The position numbers were made by a program, and so were the translations under genes. DNA of 64,000 bases from an uncultured bacterium. GTDB lineage: Bacteria > Bacillota > Clostridia > Lachnospirales > Lachnospiraceae. Positions 1-9,592 of this stretch are shown here, in pieces. Positions within the stretch are counted from its first letter, which is position 1. The number at the start of each line of letters is the position of its first letter. The DNA lies in NCBI GenBank assembly GCA_947647735.1, contig CANSLJ010000003.1, positions 153,997-217,996 of the forward strand. The letters are read 5' to 3'. The notes beneath the pieces are model-generated. The model was not told the origin of the DNA. It searched no databases and saw only the letters and a list, made by a program, of their open reading frames with translations.

Positions 1-1241
1 AGGCGCCGCAGCAGGCGCCGGCGGCCCTCCCCCAGACAACGGAGCAGGCGGCCATCACGCCTACGGCGGCAACGGCGGCGACAGGTTTGTCCATCGAGCA
101 GATATCAGAAATGTGTCTGCCCTCCGTTGTGGCGATCACCAATATCACGGAATCCGAGATACGAAGCTTCTGGGGCACCACTTACACACAGGAGATCCCG
201 AGTTCCGGTTCCGGTGTTATCATCGGTAAGACGGATGACGAACTGCTGATCGTCACCAACTACCATGTGGTGTCCGGCAACAAGGAACTGAATGTGCTGT
301 TCAGCTATCAGGAAAGCCAGGACACTTCGGACGCCGAGATCGTGCAGGCTGAAGTGAAAGACTACAATTCCAGCAAGGACCTTGCCGTGATCGCAGTACC
401 CTTGAGCAGCCTTACGGAAGAAGTTATGAATAATATAAAAGTGGCGGCCATCGGGGATTCCAATGAGCTGGCTCTGGGAGAACAGGTTGTGGCGATCGGT
501 AATGCGCTGGGTTATGGGCAGTCTGTGACCACGGGTATCATCAGCGCCCTGAACCGCAATATCAACGAGGGCAGCGAGACGGATACGGTCGGCAACGCAA
601 ACCAGTATATCCAGACCGATGCGGCAATCAATCCGGGCAACAGCGGCGGCGCCCTTTTTAATATGAAGGGCGAGCTGGTGGGGATCAACTCCGCAAAGAT
701 GGCAGATACAAAGGTGGAAGGCATGGGCTATGCGATCCCCATCTCCGATATCAAGGCGGATATGGAAAATATGATGCAGCGTGAGACAAGGATGCTTGTG
801 GAGGAACCCGACAGGGGGTATCTCGGCATCAGCGGCTCCAACGTGACGGAAGAGATCAATCAGTCCTACGACATCCCGATCGGCGCACACATCAGCAGCG
901 TGACAGCCGGCTCCCCCGCGGAGAAGGCAGGCCTTGAGCGGGGCATGGTCATCACCGAGATCGACGGAAAATCCGTGCGGACCATCGAGGAACTGAAAGA
1001 ATACCTCGCCTACTACAGAGCAGGGGAGACCATCGATATCACCGTATCCGTCAGAACCGACAGCGGCTACGAGGACAGAACCTATTCGGTTACCCTCTGT
1101 ACAGCCGAGGAAGCCGGCATAACCATTGAAAATACACAGACACAGGACCAGGATCAGTCCTCCGGTTCCCAGTACGGCCAGACCAGCCCCTACGACCAGA
1201 CGAACCCCTTCGGCGGCTTCTTCCCGTTCTTCGGGAACTGA
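1..1241 (+). CDS. htrA: HtrA/DegP-like serine protease with PDZ domain (5' end missing)
   Basis: Trypsin-like serine protease that degrades misfolded proteins outside the cytoplasm. The reading frame is open from base 3, so the true start and the expected N-terminal membrane anchor lie off the window; the visible N-terminus is an Ala/Pro/Thr-rich linker. The catalytic triad is visible: His in VTNYHVV, Asp in SSKDLAV and Ser in NPGNSGGAL. One PDZ domain follows (GYLGISG to the EDRTYSV region), then a Gln/Ser/Gly-rich tail ending near GGFFPFFGN. One PDZ domain is usual for Firmicutes HtrA. A promoter and a terminator-like hairpin follow the stop codon. Confidence 0.95.
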   Translation, partial: APQQAPAALPQTTEQAAITPTAATAATGLSIEQISEMCLPSVVAITNITESEIRSFWGTTYTQEIPSSGSGVIIGKTDDELLIVTNYHVVSGNKELNVLFSYQESQDTSDAEIVQAEVKDYNSSKDLAVIAVPLSSLTEEVMNNIKVAAIGDSNELALGEQVVAIGNALGYGQSVTTGIISALNRNINEGSETDTVGNANQYIQTDAAINPGNSGGALFNMKGELVGINSAKMADTKVEGMGYAIPISDIKADMENMMQRETRMLVEEPDRGYLGISGSNVTEEINQSYDIPIGAHISSVTAGSPAEKAGLERGMVITEIDGKSVRTIEELKEYLAYYRAGETIDITVSVRTDSGYEDRTYSVTLCTAEEAGITIENTQTQDQDQSSGSQYGQTSPYDQTNPFGGFFPFFGN

Positions 1242-1249
1242 CAAAACAC

Positions 1250-1279
1250 TTGACAAAGCCCCCCATTATCCACTATGAT
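1250..1279 (+). promoter_or_regulatory. Sigma-A promoter of valS
   Basis: TTGACA at 1250-1255 and TATGAT at 1274-1279 with an 18-base spacer. The predicted start near 1286 gives a leader of about 100 bases before valS. The leader contains the hairpin at 1311-1348. Confidence 0.75.
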
Positions 1280-1310
1280 TCTCTTTAGGAAAAGAGGACA
1301 AAGGCACTTC

Positions 1311-1348
1311 GCCCTTTGCCGGCAGATCGGCAGAGGGCTTTTGCTTTT
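1311..1348 (+). terminator. Intrinsic terminator or attenuator in the valS leader
   Basis: An 11-bp stem (1311-1321 with 1328-1338, one G-U pair, 6-base loop) is followed by TTTTGCTTTT. It could end htrA transcripts, but it lies downstream of the valS promoter and so would also act on valS mRNA. A small competing hairpin (CAAAGG pairing with CCTTTG, about 1299-1319) shares bases with the terminator stem. No T-box signature (AGGGTGGTACCGCG-like) is present. Confidence 0.6.
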
Positions 1349-1385
1349 AAAGATTGATAGAAATGGACCAAAGGAGGAGAACGTT

Positions 1386-4064
1386 ATGAGCGGCACAGCA
1401 AAGAGAGAGCTGGCAAAAACCTACGATCCCAAAGGCATTGAGGACAGAATTTATCAAAAATGGTTGGAAAAGAAATACTTTCATGCGGAAGTGGACAAGT
1501 CAAAGAAACCTTTCACGATCGTGATCCCGCCCCCAAATATTACAGGACAGCTTCATATGGGACATGCATTGGACAACACCATGCAGGATATCCTGATCCG
1601 CTATAAACGGATGCAGGGCTATAATGCGTTATGGCAGCCGGGCACGGACCATGCGAGCATTTCAACGGAAGTAAAGATCATAGAGGCATTAAAAAAGGAA
1701 GGCGTTGATAAGCATGATCTCGGCAGGGAAAAGTTTCTGGAACGCGCCTGGGACTGGAGAAAAGAGTACGGCGGACGGATCGTTTCCCAGCTCAAGAAAC
1801 TGGGCTCCTCCTGTGACTGGGACAGAGAACGTTTCACGATGGATGAGGGCTGTAACAAGGCTGTCACGGAAGTGTTCTGCAAGATGCATGAGAAGGGATG
1901 GATCTACAAAGGAGCAAAGATCATCAACTGGTGTCCGGTCTGCAATACTTCCATCTCCGATGCGGAGGTAGAGTACAAGGAACAGGAAGGCCATTTCTGG
2001 CATATCAAATATCCGCTGGTGGATGAGAACGGAGCGCCCAGCAAAACGGAATTTCTGGAGTTCGCGACCACCCGTCCGGAGACCATGCTGGGCGATACGG
2101 CGGTTGCGGTCAATCCGAAGGATGAGCGCTACACTTATCTGAAGGGCAGATACGTGTGGCTGCCGATCGTGAACAAGGCGATACCGGTTGTGGAAGATGA
2201 ATATGTAGATATGGAATTCGGGACAGGCGTTGTGAAGATCACGCCGGGCCATGACCCGAATGACTTTGAGGTGGGCAAACGGCATAACCTGCCTATCGTG
2301 AATATCATGAACGATGATGCCACCATCAATGAGAACGGCGGCAAATATGCGGGACTGGACCGCTATGAGGCGAGAAAACAGATTCTGGAGGAATTAAAAC
2401 AGGAGGGGCTGCTGGGCAAGATCGAGGATTACAGCCACAACGTAGGAACCCATGACCGCTGCAGTACGACCATCGAGCCTCTTGTGAAGGAACAGTGGTT
2501 CGTGAAGATGGATGAACTGATAAAGCCCGCCGTGGAAGCGGTGAAGAACGGGGAAGTAAAACTGATCCCGGAGAGAATGGAGAAGATCTATTTTAACTGG
2601 ACAGACAATATCCGCGACTGGTGCATCAGCCGTCAGCTCTGGTGGGGGCACCGGATCCCGGCTTACTATTGTGACAAGTGCGGTGAAGTGGTGGTGGCGA
2701 GACAGACACCGGAGGTTTGTCCGAAGTGCGGGGAAACTCATTTCACACAGGATGAAGATGTGCTGGATACCTGGTTTTCCTCTGCACTCTGGCCTTTCTC
2801 CACATTGGGATGGCCGGAAATGACGGAGGATCTGAAATACTTCTATCCCACGGACGTGCTGGTGACCGGTTATGATATCATTTTCTTCTGGGTGATCCGT
2901 ATGATCTTCTCCGGTTATGAGCAGATGGGCGAGAGGCCCTTTAAGACAGTGCTGTTCCACGGCTTGGTGCGGGATTCCCAGGGACGGAAGATGTCGAAGT
3001 CTCTGGGCAACGGTATCGATCCGCTGGAGATCATCGACCAGTACGGCGCGGATGCGCTGCGCCTGATGCTGATCACCGGCAACGCGCCGGGGAATGATAT
3101 GCGCTTCTACTATGAAAGGGTGGAGGCTGCGAGGAATTTTGCCAATAAGGTGTGGAATGCCTCCCGGTTCATTATGATGAACATGGACGGGTTTACGGAG
3201 AAGGGAAAGGCCATCACAAAACCGGAGAGTTTTGAGCCTGCGGACAAGTGGATCATCTCCAAATTAAACCATCTTGTCAGAGAAGTGACCGACAATATGG
3301 ACAGCTTTGAGCTGGGTATCGCGGTACAGAAGGTGTATGATTTTATCTGGGATGAGTTCTGTGACTGGTACATTGAGATGGTGAAGCCCCGTCTGTATAA
3401 TTCCGACGACGAGGCAAGCCAGAACGCGGCGCTCTGGACTCTGCAGAATGTGCTGATAGATGCGTTAAAGCTTTTGCATCCCTATATGCCGTTTATCACG
3501 GAGGAGATATTCTGTTCCCTGCAGTCTGCGGAGGAGACGATCATGATCTCCAGATGGCCGGAGTATCAGGAGGAGCGGAACTTCCCCGTGGAGGAAAAAG
3601 CCATCGAAACGATCAAGGAGGCGGTGAGAGGCATCCGCAATGTGAGAACCTCCATGAACGTTGCGCCTTCCCGGAAAGCGGCGGTTTACGTGGTGACGGA
3701 GAAGGAGGATGTGCAGGCGGCGTTTGAGGAAGGAAAGCTGTTCTTTGCCTCCCTTGCATACGCTTCCGAGGTGATGGTGCAGAAGGACAGAAGCGGCATT
3801 GCGGATGACGCGGTATCTGTGGTGATCCCGGGTGCGGTACTGTATATGCCCTTTGCGGAGCTGGTGGACTTAAAACAGGAGAAAGAGCGCCTTCAGAAGG
3901 AGGAAAAGAGACTGCAGGGCGAGCTTGCCAGAGTAAACGGCATGCTGAAAAATGAGAAGTTCCTGGCGAAGGCACCGGAAGCGAAGGTGGCGGAAGAGAA
4001 GGCGAAGCTGGAGAAATATACCCAGATGATGCAGCAGGTGCAGGAGAGGCTGTCGCAGTTATGA
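1386..4064 (+). CDS. valS: Valyl-tRNA synthetase
   Basis: Charges tRNA-Val in the cytoplasm. The start is ATG 1386, preceded by AAAGGAGGAG; upstream in-frame codons lack a ribosome binding site. The product is 892 residues, normal for the bacterial enzyme. Class I signatures are visible: the HIGH-type motif [15 protein letters not shown] near the N-terminus and the KMSKS motif in [17 protein letters not shown]1 editing domain lies between them, with a zinc-ribbon-like CDKCGEVV...CPKCGE segment. The C-terminus is the Val-arm coiled coil ([15 protein letters not shown]). Its stop codon overlaps the folC start (ATGA), so the two are translationally coupled. Confidence 0.97.
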   Translation: MSGTAKRELAKTYDPKGIEDRIYQKWLEKKYFHAEVDKSKKPFTIVIPPPNITGQLHMGHALDNTMQDILIRYKRMQGYNALWQPGTDHASISTEVKIIEALKKEGVDKHDLGREKFLERAWDWRKEYGGRIVSQLKKLGSSCDWDRERFTMDEGCNKAVTEVFCKMHEKGWIYKGAKIINWCPVCNTSISDAEVEYKEQEGHFWHIKYPLVDENGAPSKTEFLEFATTRPETMLGDTAVAVNPKDERYTYLKGRYVWLPIVNKAIPVVEDEYVDMEFGTGVVKITPGHDPNDFEVGKRHNLPIVNIMNDDATINENGGKYAGLDRYEARKQILEELKQEGLLGKIEDYSHNVGTHDRCSTTIEPLVKEQWFVKMDELIKPAVEAVKNGEVKLIPERMEKIYFNWTDNIRDWCISRQLWWGHRIPAYYCDKCGEVVVARQTPEVCPKCGETHFTQDEDVLDTWFSSALWPFSTLGWPEMTEDLKYFYPTDVLVTGYDIIFFWVIRMIFSGYEQMGERPFKTVLFHGLVRDSQGRKMSKSLGNGIDPLEIIDQYGADALRLMLITGNAPGNDMRFYYERVEAARNFANKVWNASRFIMMNMDGFTEKGKAITKPESFEPADKWIISKLNHLVREVTDNMDSFELGIAVQKVYDFIWDEFCDWYIEMVKPRLYNSDDEASQNAALWTLQNVLIDALKLLHPYMPFITEEIFCSLQSAEETIMISRWPEYQEERNFPVEEKAIETIKEAVRGIRNVRTSMNVAPSRKAAVYVVTEKEDVQAAFEEGKLFFASLAYASEVMVQKDRSGIADDAVSVVIPGAVLYMPFAELVDLKQEKERLQKEEKRLQGELARVNGMLKNEKFLAKAPEAKVAEEKAKLEKYTQMMQQVQERLSQL

Positions 4065-5353
4065 CGCAGGCTTTTTTGGAAGCACAGGAATATATCAACC
4101 ATATTCCGAAGTTTGTGAAAAAAAATACGATGCAGGATACGAGGGCTTTTTATGGGAGGCTTTCGTGTCCCTGCAAAGATAATAAGGTGATTCATGTGGC
4201 AGGCACGAACGGAAAGGGCTCCGTCTGTGCCTATCTGCAGTCTGTGCTGATGGAGGCGGGGTACAGCGTCGGGATGTTCACTTCGCCTCATCTTGTGGAT
4301 ATCCGGGAGCGGATCAGGGTGGATCGGGAACTGATCCCGGAGGAGGATTTTGTCGCGGTTTTTGAACAGGTGAGAGGGAGCTGTGGCAAAAATGCGGGGG
4401 AAAATGACTACCATCCCAGCTATTTTGAGTTTCTGTATTTTATGGCGATGCTCTATTTTGATAAAAGGCATCCGGACTTTATTATTCTGGAGACAGGACT
4501 GGGCGGAAGACTCGATGCCACAAACTCTTTTCACTCCCCCTGCATCAGTATTATTACGGAGATCGGACTGGATCATACGGAGTATCTGGGGGAGACACTG
4601 GAGGAGATCGCGGCGGAAAAAGCGGGAATTGTCAAAAAAGGAATACCGCTTGTCTATTTTGCGAAGAATAAAATTGTCTCGGAGAGAATAGAAAAAAGTG
4701 TGAAAAGGGCGGAATCTAAGGCTTTTTCGGTAAAAGCGGAGGATATTGGCCTGAAAAATTGTGATAAGAAAGGCATTGATTTTTCTTATTACTCTGGGTA
4801 TTATAAATATAGCACGTTTCATCTTTCCACAAAGGCGCTTTACCAGCAGGAAAATGCCGCGCTTTGTATCAGGGCGCTGGAGGTGCTGGGGGAGATGGGA
4901 AAGGTGACGGTTTCTGAACAATGCCTGCGAAAGGGGCTGGCGGATGCCCGCTGGGAGGGCAGGATGGAAGAAATCCTGCCGGAGGTTTATCTGGACGGTG
5001 CTCATAATCCGGACGGGATGGAGGCGTTTCTGAAAAGCGTGCGGGTGGACGGCGCTGCGGCAGGGCGTATATTGCTGTATTCTTCGCTGGCGGAGAAAGC
5101 CTGCGGGGAGATGGTGCGGAAAATAGCGGATGCGGGATTGTTTCAGGAAATCATCGTCACGAAGATAGACAGCCCGCGGGCGGCGGGAGCGCAGGAACTG
5201 GCGGAGCTGTTTGGCAAAAAGAGCGTGACGATAATAGAGGATTTGAAAGAAGCTTTCGAATACTGCCTGCATAAAAAAGCGGCAGGCATGAAAGTTTATA
5301 TAACAGGCTCTTTGTATCTGATCGGTCAGGTAAAGGAACTGAGTGGAAGATAA
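4061..5353 (+). CDS. folC: Folylpolyglutamate synthase / dihydrofolate synthase
   Basis: Adds glutamate to dihydropteroate or folates, retaining folate coenzymes in the cell. It has 430 residues, the usual length. The Mur-ligase-type P-loop is in [15 protein letters not shown], preceded by the family segment around YINHIPKF; a second family motif is seen in [12 protein letters not shown] and the C-terminal domain motif in [13 protein letters not shown] 4061 overlaps the valS stop by four bases. The valS-folC pairing is conserved in Firmicutes. Confidence 0.95.
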   Translation: MTQAFLEAQEYINHIPKFVKKNTMQDTRAFYGRLSCPCKDNKVIHVAGTNGKGSVCAYLQSVLMEAGYSVGMFTSPHLVDIRERIRVDRELIPEEDFVAVFEQVRGSCGKNAGENDYHPSYFEFLYFMAMLYFDKRHPDFIILETGLGGRLDATNSFHSPCISIITEIGLDHTEYLGETLEEIAAEKAGIVKKGIPLVYFAKNKIVSERIEKSVKRAESKAFSVKAEDIGLKNCDKKGIDFSYYSGYYKYSTFHLSTKALYQQENAALCIRALEVLGEMGKVTVSEQCLRKGLADARWEGRMEEILPEVYLDGAHNPDGMEAFLKSVRVDGAAAGRILLYSSLAEKACGEMVRKIADAGLFQEIIVTKIDSPRAAGAQELAELFGKKSVTIIEDLKEAFEYCLHKKAAGMKVYITGSLYLIGQVKELSGR

Positions 5354-5446
5354 AAAGAGCGGAAATCAGTTATCTTGCAGAGAGAAAGAGTACTCCGTCA
5401 GCAGGTTTGTCAGGGCAAATTTGCCGGCTGTGAAAAGGAGACCAGA

Positions 5447-5605
5447 ATGATCAATTTTGAGGAAGAAATCAAGAAGTTCCATCCGAGCCTGGAAGTGGAG
5501 GACGCGGAGGATGCGATCTATAATCAGGATATGACAGATATGTCAGATTTAGTGGTGAAAGTGGTTAAGGAAGCTAAAAGTTTAGTAGTGGAAGAGGAAG
5601 AATAA
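5447..5605 (+). CDS. Small acidic protein of unknown function (52 residues)
   Basis: Start ATG 5447 has AAAAGGAGACC upstream; an earlier in-frame TTG at 5375 has no convincing site. The predicted protein begins MINFEEEIKKFHPSL and ends in a run of glutamates. It is strongly acidic, with no signal peptide or membrane segment. It lies 15 bases before the TPR gene, so the two are probably co-transcribed. I do not recognise the family. Confidence 0.65.
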   Translation: MINFEEEIKKFHPSLEVEDAEDAIYNQDMTDMSDLVVKVVKEAKSLVVEEEE

Positions 5606-5620
5606 ACAGGAGTTTATTGG

Positions 5621-7048
5621 ATGATATGTTATAATTGCGGCTGCACTTTGTCGGAGCATGATTTCTGTACAGGCTACGGCGCGGATGTTTCCATATATAA
5701 AAAGGTCTTAAGGATATCCAACAATTTTTATAACGAGGGGCTGGAGAAGGCGGGCGTCAGGGATCTGACGGGTGCTATTCAGAGCCTCCGTCAGAGTCTG
5801 AAGTTTAATAAGAACAATGTGGAGGCAAGAAACCTTTTAGGGCTTGTATATTTTGAAACCGGCGAAGTGGTTGCGGCTTTAAGCGAGTGGGTGATCAGCA
5901 AGAACCTGAAGCCCAAGAAGAACATTGCGGACGACTATATCGATATGGTGCAGAGCAATCCCACAAGGCTTGACACCATCAATAAGACCATAAAAAAGTA
6001 TAATCAGGCGCTTCTGTACTGCCATCAGGATTCCAAGGATCTGGCGATCATACAGCTCAAGAAAGTATTGTCCCTGAATCCGAAGTACATCAGGGCGCAT
6101 CAGCTCCTGGCTCTTTTGTATATCGATGCGGAGGACTGGCAGAGGGCGGAGAGGGAGCTTCTGCGCTGTGAGCAGATCGATGCGGGAAATACCACCACAA
6201 AGCGGTATTTAAAAGAAGTGAACCTGATGCTCCACCATGAGGAGACGGAGGACGGCAAGGCGCCGAAGAAGAAGAAAAAAGAGGCTTCGGAGGAAGTGTT
6301 CCGCTACCAGAGCGGGAATGAGACGATCATTCAGCCGCTGGATGTGAAGGAGCCAAAGGGCGTGAGTTTTTCCGCTATTGTCTATCTGCTGATCGGACTG
6401 GCGATCGGCGTGGCGATGACGGTATTTCTGATCCTGCCGGCGAGGATCCAGGCAGTCCGGGACAGTGTCAGCGAACAGTTAAAAACGGTCAGTGAACAGC
6501 TTTCCGCGGAGTCGGCGACGACCAATGAACTGCAGCAGAGGCTGGATACGCTACAGAGAGAGAACAATGACCTTCGCACCGAGATGGAAGCCTATGTGGG
6601 GACGGACGGGACCATTGAGACGATGGATAATATGCTGACTGCTGTCTATAATTATCTGGAGAATCCCGAGGATGTGGAGCAGGTTGCTTCCTATCTGGAG
6701 AGCATTCAGAACGATGTGGTGCTTACAGATACATCGGAATCGTTTCAGGCGGTTTACAAGAGCCTTCTGGAGGCGGTGGGCCCGAGCGTGGCGAAGACCT
6801 ATTATGATGATGGTATGGCATCTTACCGGCAGGAGGTTTATGCAGACGCCGTACAGAATCTGGAGAAAGCATATATCTACGATTCTGAAAACGTGGATGT
6901 GGTTTACAATCTTGCAAATGCCTACTATCGGAGCGGGGATTTTGAGAATGCGGCGGTTTATTATCAGCTTGTGATCGATAATTTCCCGGATACAGAAAGG
7001 GCAAGGCGCAGTGCGGATTATCTGGAGGAGATAGACAGCGCACAGTAG
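5621..7048 (+). CDS. Membrane-anchored TPR protein with N-terminal zinc-ribbon remnant
   Basis: 475 residues. The N-terminus (MICYNCGC...HDFCTGYGAD) resembles a zinc ribbon, but the expected last Cys is Tyr, so metal binding is doubtful. TPR-like helices cover about residues 30-210. A Lys/Glu-rich linker and one transmembrane helix (about 248-276, VYLLIGLAIGVAMTVFLI) follow, then a coiled coil rich in Ser/Gln/Glu (about 280-325). A C-terminal TPR block (VYNLANAYYRSGDFENAA) follows the coiled coil. The probable topology is N-terminal half in the cytoplasm and C-terminal half outside. The function is unknown; TPR proteins usually scaffold protein complexes. Confidence 0.8.
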   Translation: MICYNCGCTLSEHDFCTGYGADVSIYKKVLRISNNFYNEGLEKAGVRDLTGAIQSLRQSLKFNKNNVEARNLLGLVYFETGEVVAALSEWVISKNLKPKKNIADDYIDMVQSNPTRLDTINKTIKKYNQALLYCHQDSKDLAIIQLKKVLSLNPKYIRAHQLLALLYIDAEDWQRAERELLRCEQIDAGNTTTKRYLKEVNLMLHHEETEDGKAPKKKKKEASEEVFRYQSGNETIIQPLDVKEPKGVSFSAIVYLLIGLAIGVAMTVFLILPARIQAVRDSVSEQLKTVSEQLSAESATTNELQQRLDTLQRENNDLRTEMEAYVGTDGTIETMDNMLTAVYNYLENPEDVEQVASYLESIQNDVVLTDTSESFQAVYKSLLEAVGPSVAKTYYDDGMASYRQEVYADAVQNLEKAYIYDSENVDVVYNLANAYYRSGDFENAAVYYQLVIDNFPDTERARRSADYLEEIDSAQ

Positions 7049-7145
7049 GAAGTATCCGGAAAAGATGCACAGTGAACAGGGAGGATCATCTGAGAGCGGC
7101 AGGCAGTGTGCGGTGAAATAAAAAAGTAAATAAATTATAGTATAC

Positions 7146-7181
7146 AAAAGAGAATGCTTCATGAGGGGCGTTCTCTTTTTT
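7146..7181 (+). terminator. Rho-independent terminator before spoIIAA
   Basis: Stem 7146-7156 with 7169-7179 (11 pairs, one G-U), 12-base loop, ending in a T-tract. It separates the TPR gene from the sporulation operon. It ends about 10 bases before the spoIIAA ribosome binding site and does not cover it. Confidence 0.7.
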
Positions 7182-7204
7182 GTAATATGAAAGGGGAATT
7201 TTAT

Positions 7205-7513
7205 ATGGAGGCAGATTTTAAGGTGATTGACAACTACCTGATGGTGAAGATGCCGGCTGAGATCGACCATCACCAGTCGGGTGCCATCAGCAGAAAAGCG
7301 GATGCATTCCTGATGCAGGATGCGATCCAGGGGATCGTGTTTGATTTTGAGGACACGAAGTTTATGGACAGCTCCGGCATCGGTATCATCATGGGCAGGT
7401 ACAAAAAGATATCCTGTGTCGGCGGGCGTGTCTATGCCATTCATGCGGACAGGCAGATACGGAGGATCCTGTACATATCGGGATTGTCGAAGATCATGGA
7501 AATCATGGAATAG
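7205..7513 (+). CDS. spoIIAA: Anti-sigma F factor antagonist SpoIIAA
   Basis: STAS-domain protein that, when unphosphorylated, binds SpoIIAB and frees sigma F in the forespore. Start ATG 7205 follows GAAAGGGG; the earlier in-frame ATG lies inside the terminator hairpin. The product is 102 residues, close to the usual 115. The phosphorylatable serine lies in the conserved KFMDSSGIGIIMGRYK motif. It is the first gene of the three-gene spoIIA operon. Confidence 0.95.
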   Translation: MEADFKVIDNYLMVKMPAEIDHHQSGAISRKADAFLMQDAIQGIVFDFEDTKFMDSSGIGIIMGRYKKISCVGGRVYAIHADRQIRRILYISGLSKIMEIME

Positions 7514-7531
7514 GAGAAGGGGGAAATACAG

Positions 7532-8053
7532 ATGAAACAGGAAGAAAAAAAGATCAGGAAAGGGTATGACAATGAGCTTCGGATGGAGTTTGACGCCATT
7601 TCCTGCAATGAAGGGTTTGCTAGGATGGCGGTGTCGGCGTTTATCGCGCCGCTGAATCCGACGATGGAGGAGATGGCAGATGTGAAGACCGCCGTCTCGG
7701 AGGCGGTGACAAATGCGATCATCCATGGCTACGGCAATGTGCAGGGGTACATTCCGGGAAGGATGCAGTGCCCCCGGGAGATCAGCAGCGGGAAGGTGAA
7801 GATGTACTGCCGGATCGAGGGGGATGTGCTGTCTGTGGAGATAGAGGATGAGGGGCGGGGAATCGACAATGTGGATCAGGCGTTGGAACCTCTCTTTACG
7901 ACAAAACCGGAGTATGAACGCTCCGGCATGGGATTTGCTTTTATGGAAGCGTTTATGGATGATCTGGAGGTGCTCTCGGCGCCCGGCAGAGGATGTAAGG
8001 TGGTGATGGAGAAGAAGCTGGGCAGCATACCGTGGCTGGAGGAACTGGAGTAG
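7532..8053 (+). CDS. spoIIAB: Anti-sigma F factor / serine kinase SpoIIAB
   Basis: GHKL-type kinase that sequesters sigma F and phosphorylates SpoIIAA. The N-box reads SEAVTNAIIHGYGN, the G1 box IEDEGRGIDN and the G2 region RSGMGFAFMEAF. At 173 residues it is longer than the roughly 146 of B. subtilis, owing to an insert after the N-box (VQGYIPGRMQCPREISSGK). It lies 18 bases after spoIIAA and immediately before sigF. Confidence 0.95.
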   Translation: MKQEEKKIRKGYDNELRMEFDAISCNEGFARMAVSAFIAPLNPTMEEMADVKTAVSEAVTNAIIHGYGNVQGYIPGRMQCPREISSGKVKMYCRIEGDVLSVEIEDEGRGIDNVDQALEPLFTTKPEYERSGMGFAFMEAFMDDLEVLSAPGRGCKVVMEKKLGSIPWLEELE

Positions 8054-8055
8054 CT

Positions 8056-8775
8056 ATGGAAGAGATGTCAGTGCTGATCGAAAAATCCCATGCAGGAGAT
8101 AAGGAAGCAAGAGAGGTACTGATCGAGAAAAATCTGGGGCTGGTGCATCATATCGTGAAGCGGTTTTTAAACCGGGGCGTGGATGCGGAGGACCTGTTCC
8201 AGATCGGCTGTATCGGGCTGATGAAAGCCATAGACAAGTTTGACCTCGCTTTTGATGTGAAGTTTTCCACCTATGCCGTGCCGATGATCTCCGGCGAGAT
8301 CAAGCGGTTTCTGCGGGACGACGGGATGGTGAAGGTGAGCAGGAGCCTGAAGGAGAACGGCTGGAAGATCACCAGGGCGAGGGAGCAGTTTCAGCATGAG
8401 AAGGGGCGTGAGCCCACGCTGGAGGAGGTGGCGGATATGACAGGGCTGTCAACAGAGGAGGTGGTGATGGCGATGGATGCCGGGGCGGAGGTGGAGTCGA
8501 TCTATAAGTCCATCTATCAGAGCGACGGCAATGAGATCTATCTGGTGGACCAGATCGCCAGCAGGAGCAATGAGAAGGAAAAGCTGTTGAATCACATGCT
8601 GTTGGGACAGCTCCTCGCGGAGCTGGAGGGGGAGGAGAAGGAGCTGATCCGGCTGCGGTATTTTCAGGGGAAGACACAGACGCAGGTGGCGGGGTATCTG
8701 GGGATCAGTCAGGTGCAGGTGAGCAGGCTGGAGAAGAAGATATTGCGCAGGCTCAGGGAGAAGGCGCTGCTTTAA
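8056..8775 (+). CDS. sigF: RNA polymerase sigma-F factor
   Basis: First forespore-specific sigma factor (spoIIAC). Start ATG 8056 is chosen over the in-frame GTG 8032, which lies within the end of spoIIAB. ATG 8065 is a second possibility. About 239 residues. Region 2 is seen in AEDLFQIGCIGLMKAIDKFD and FSTYAVPMISGEIKRFLRDD. Region 4 (LIRLRYFQGKTQTQVAGYLGISQVQVSRLEKKIL) carries the helix-turn-helix that reads the -35 box. It completes the spoIIA operon. Confidence 0.96.
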   Translation: MEEMSVLIEKSHAGDKEAREVLIEKNLGLVHHIVKRFLNRGVDAEDLFQIGCIGLMKAIDKFDLAFDVKFSTYAVPMISGEIKRFLRDDGMVKVSRSLKENGWKITRAREQFQHEKGREPTLEEVADMTGLSTEEVVMAMDAGAEVESIYKSIYQSDGNEIYLVDQIASRSNEKEKLLNHMLLGQLLAELEGEEKELIRLRYFQGKTQTQVAGYLGISQVQVSRLEKKILRRLREKALL

Positions 8776-8788
8776 TGGCAGTCAGGAC

Positions 8789-8867
8789 GAGCACCGGAAA
8801 AATAAATAACAACGGGGCTCCGGCGTGGTTACAGTCGCCCCTTTTGTTATTTATTTTTCCGGTGCTC
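8789..8867. terminator. Very long hairpin (24 perfect pairs plus GC core) after sigF
   Basis: The arms starting at 8789 and ending at 8867 are perfect reverse complements over 24 bases, with an inner GGGGC/GCCCC pairing. The stem contains an A-rich 5' side and a T-rich 3' side, so it can terminate transcription in either direction. It isolates the sigF operon from the spoVAA promoter just downstream. Confidence 0.75.
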
Positions 8868-8912
8868 TGAGTGTTGATAAGATTTATGTGAAGAAGGAAT
8901 TGGCAGGAATAT

Positions 8913-8941
8913 GTATAAATAAATTCCGTCTGTACATAATA
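8913..8941 (+). promoter_or_regulatory. Sigma-G-like promoter of spoVAA-spoVAB-spoVAC
   Basis: GTATA at 8913-8917 and CATAATA at 8935-8941 with a 17-base spacer. This is close to the known sigma-G pattern (GmATR, 17-18 bases, CATnmTA), with one mismatch in the -35. It lies 21 bases before the spoVAA start, right after the long terminator. Confidence 0.65.
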
Positions 8942-8962
8942 AACGGGAAAAGGAGTTTTGGT

Positions 8963-9592
8963 ATGGCACAGGTGACGGTTTATGTGAAGGCGGAGCGGAA
9001 TACGGAGATGCTGGCGGACGAGGTTTTTTTGAAGGATATCGCCAGTCTGTATTGCGAGGATAAGGCGGTTCTGGCTAAGGTGAAGGCGATCAAACTGCAT
9101 ACCTTTCAGGAGAATGAGAGGAAGCGGTTTTTTATCAGCATGACGGAGGTGGTCAGGCTGATCAAGGAGACGGTCTCCGGGGCGGAGGTGGAGAGCATCG
9201 GGGAGCCGGATATGATCGTGGAGCGGGTTTATGTGGAGAAAAAGAAGGGCGCGGTAGAGTTTTTCAAGATCCTTCTGGTGAGCCTTGTGTGTTTTTTCGG
9301 GGCGTCTTTTACGATCATGGCGTTTCATAACGACATCGGGATCGTGGATGTCTTCGGGAAGTATTATGAGCTTGTGATGGGGCAGGAGTCCAGCGGGTTT
9401 ACCGTGCTGGAGGTCAGTTACAGTATCGGGCTGGCGGCAGGCATCATCATCTTCTTTAATCATATCGGGGGCAGGAGGCTCACGAAAGATCCGACGCCCA
9501 TCGAGGTGGAGATGTCCATCTACGAGGAGGATGTGGAGAAGGCGCTGATCAAAACGGCGAGCAGGGAGGGAAAGGAAGTTGATACAAAATAG
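8963..9592 (+). CDS. spoVAA: Stage V sporulation protein AA
   Basis: Component of the SpoVA channel that moves dipicolinic acid across the forespore membrane. Start ATG 8963 has AAAAGGAG upstream; the longer frame starting at 8825 would read out of the terminator hairpin. The product is 209 residues, the usual size. It has a soluble N-terminal domain (MAQVTVYVKAERN) and two membrane segments (FFKILLVSLVCFFGASFTIM and VLEVSYSIGLAAGIIIFF). The end overlaps spoVAB by 14 bases, suggesting translational coupling. Confidence 0.93.
   Translation: MAQVTVYVKAERNTEMLADEVFLKDIASLYCEDKAVLAKVKAIKLHTFQENERKRFFISMTEVVRLIKETVSGAEVESIGEPDMIVERVYVEKKKGAVEFFKILLVSLVCFFGASFTIMAFHNDIGIVDVFGKYYELVMGQESSGFTVLEVSYSIGLAAGIIIFFNHIGGRRLTKDPTPIEVEMSIYEEDVEKALIKTASREGKEVDTK

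Noticed and set aside
1286-1385. T-box riboswitch before valS
   Set aside because: The leader is too short and lacks the T-box consensus, the specifier stem and an antiterminator bulge.
3893-5272. 459-codon open frame on the minus strand across valS and folC
   Set aside because: It is antisense to two clear conserved genes, rich in Arg/His/Leu/Phe as expected for a shadow frame, and has no ribosome binding site.
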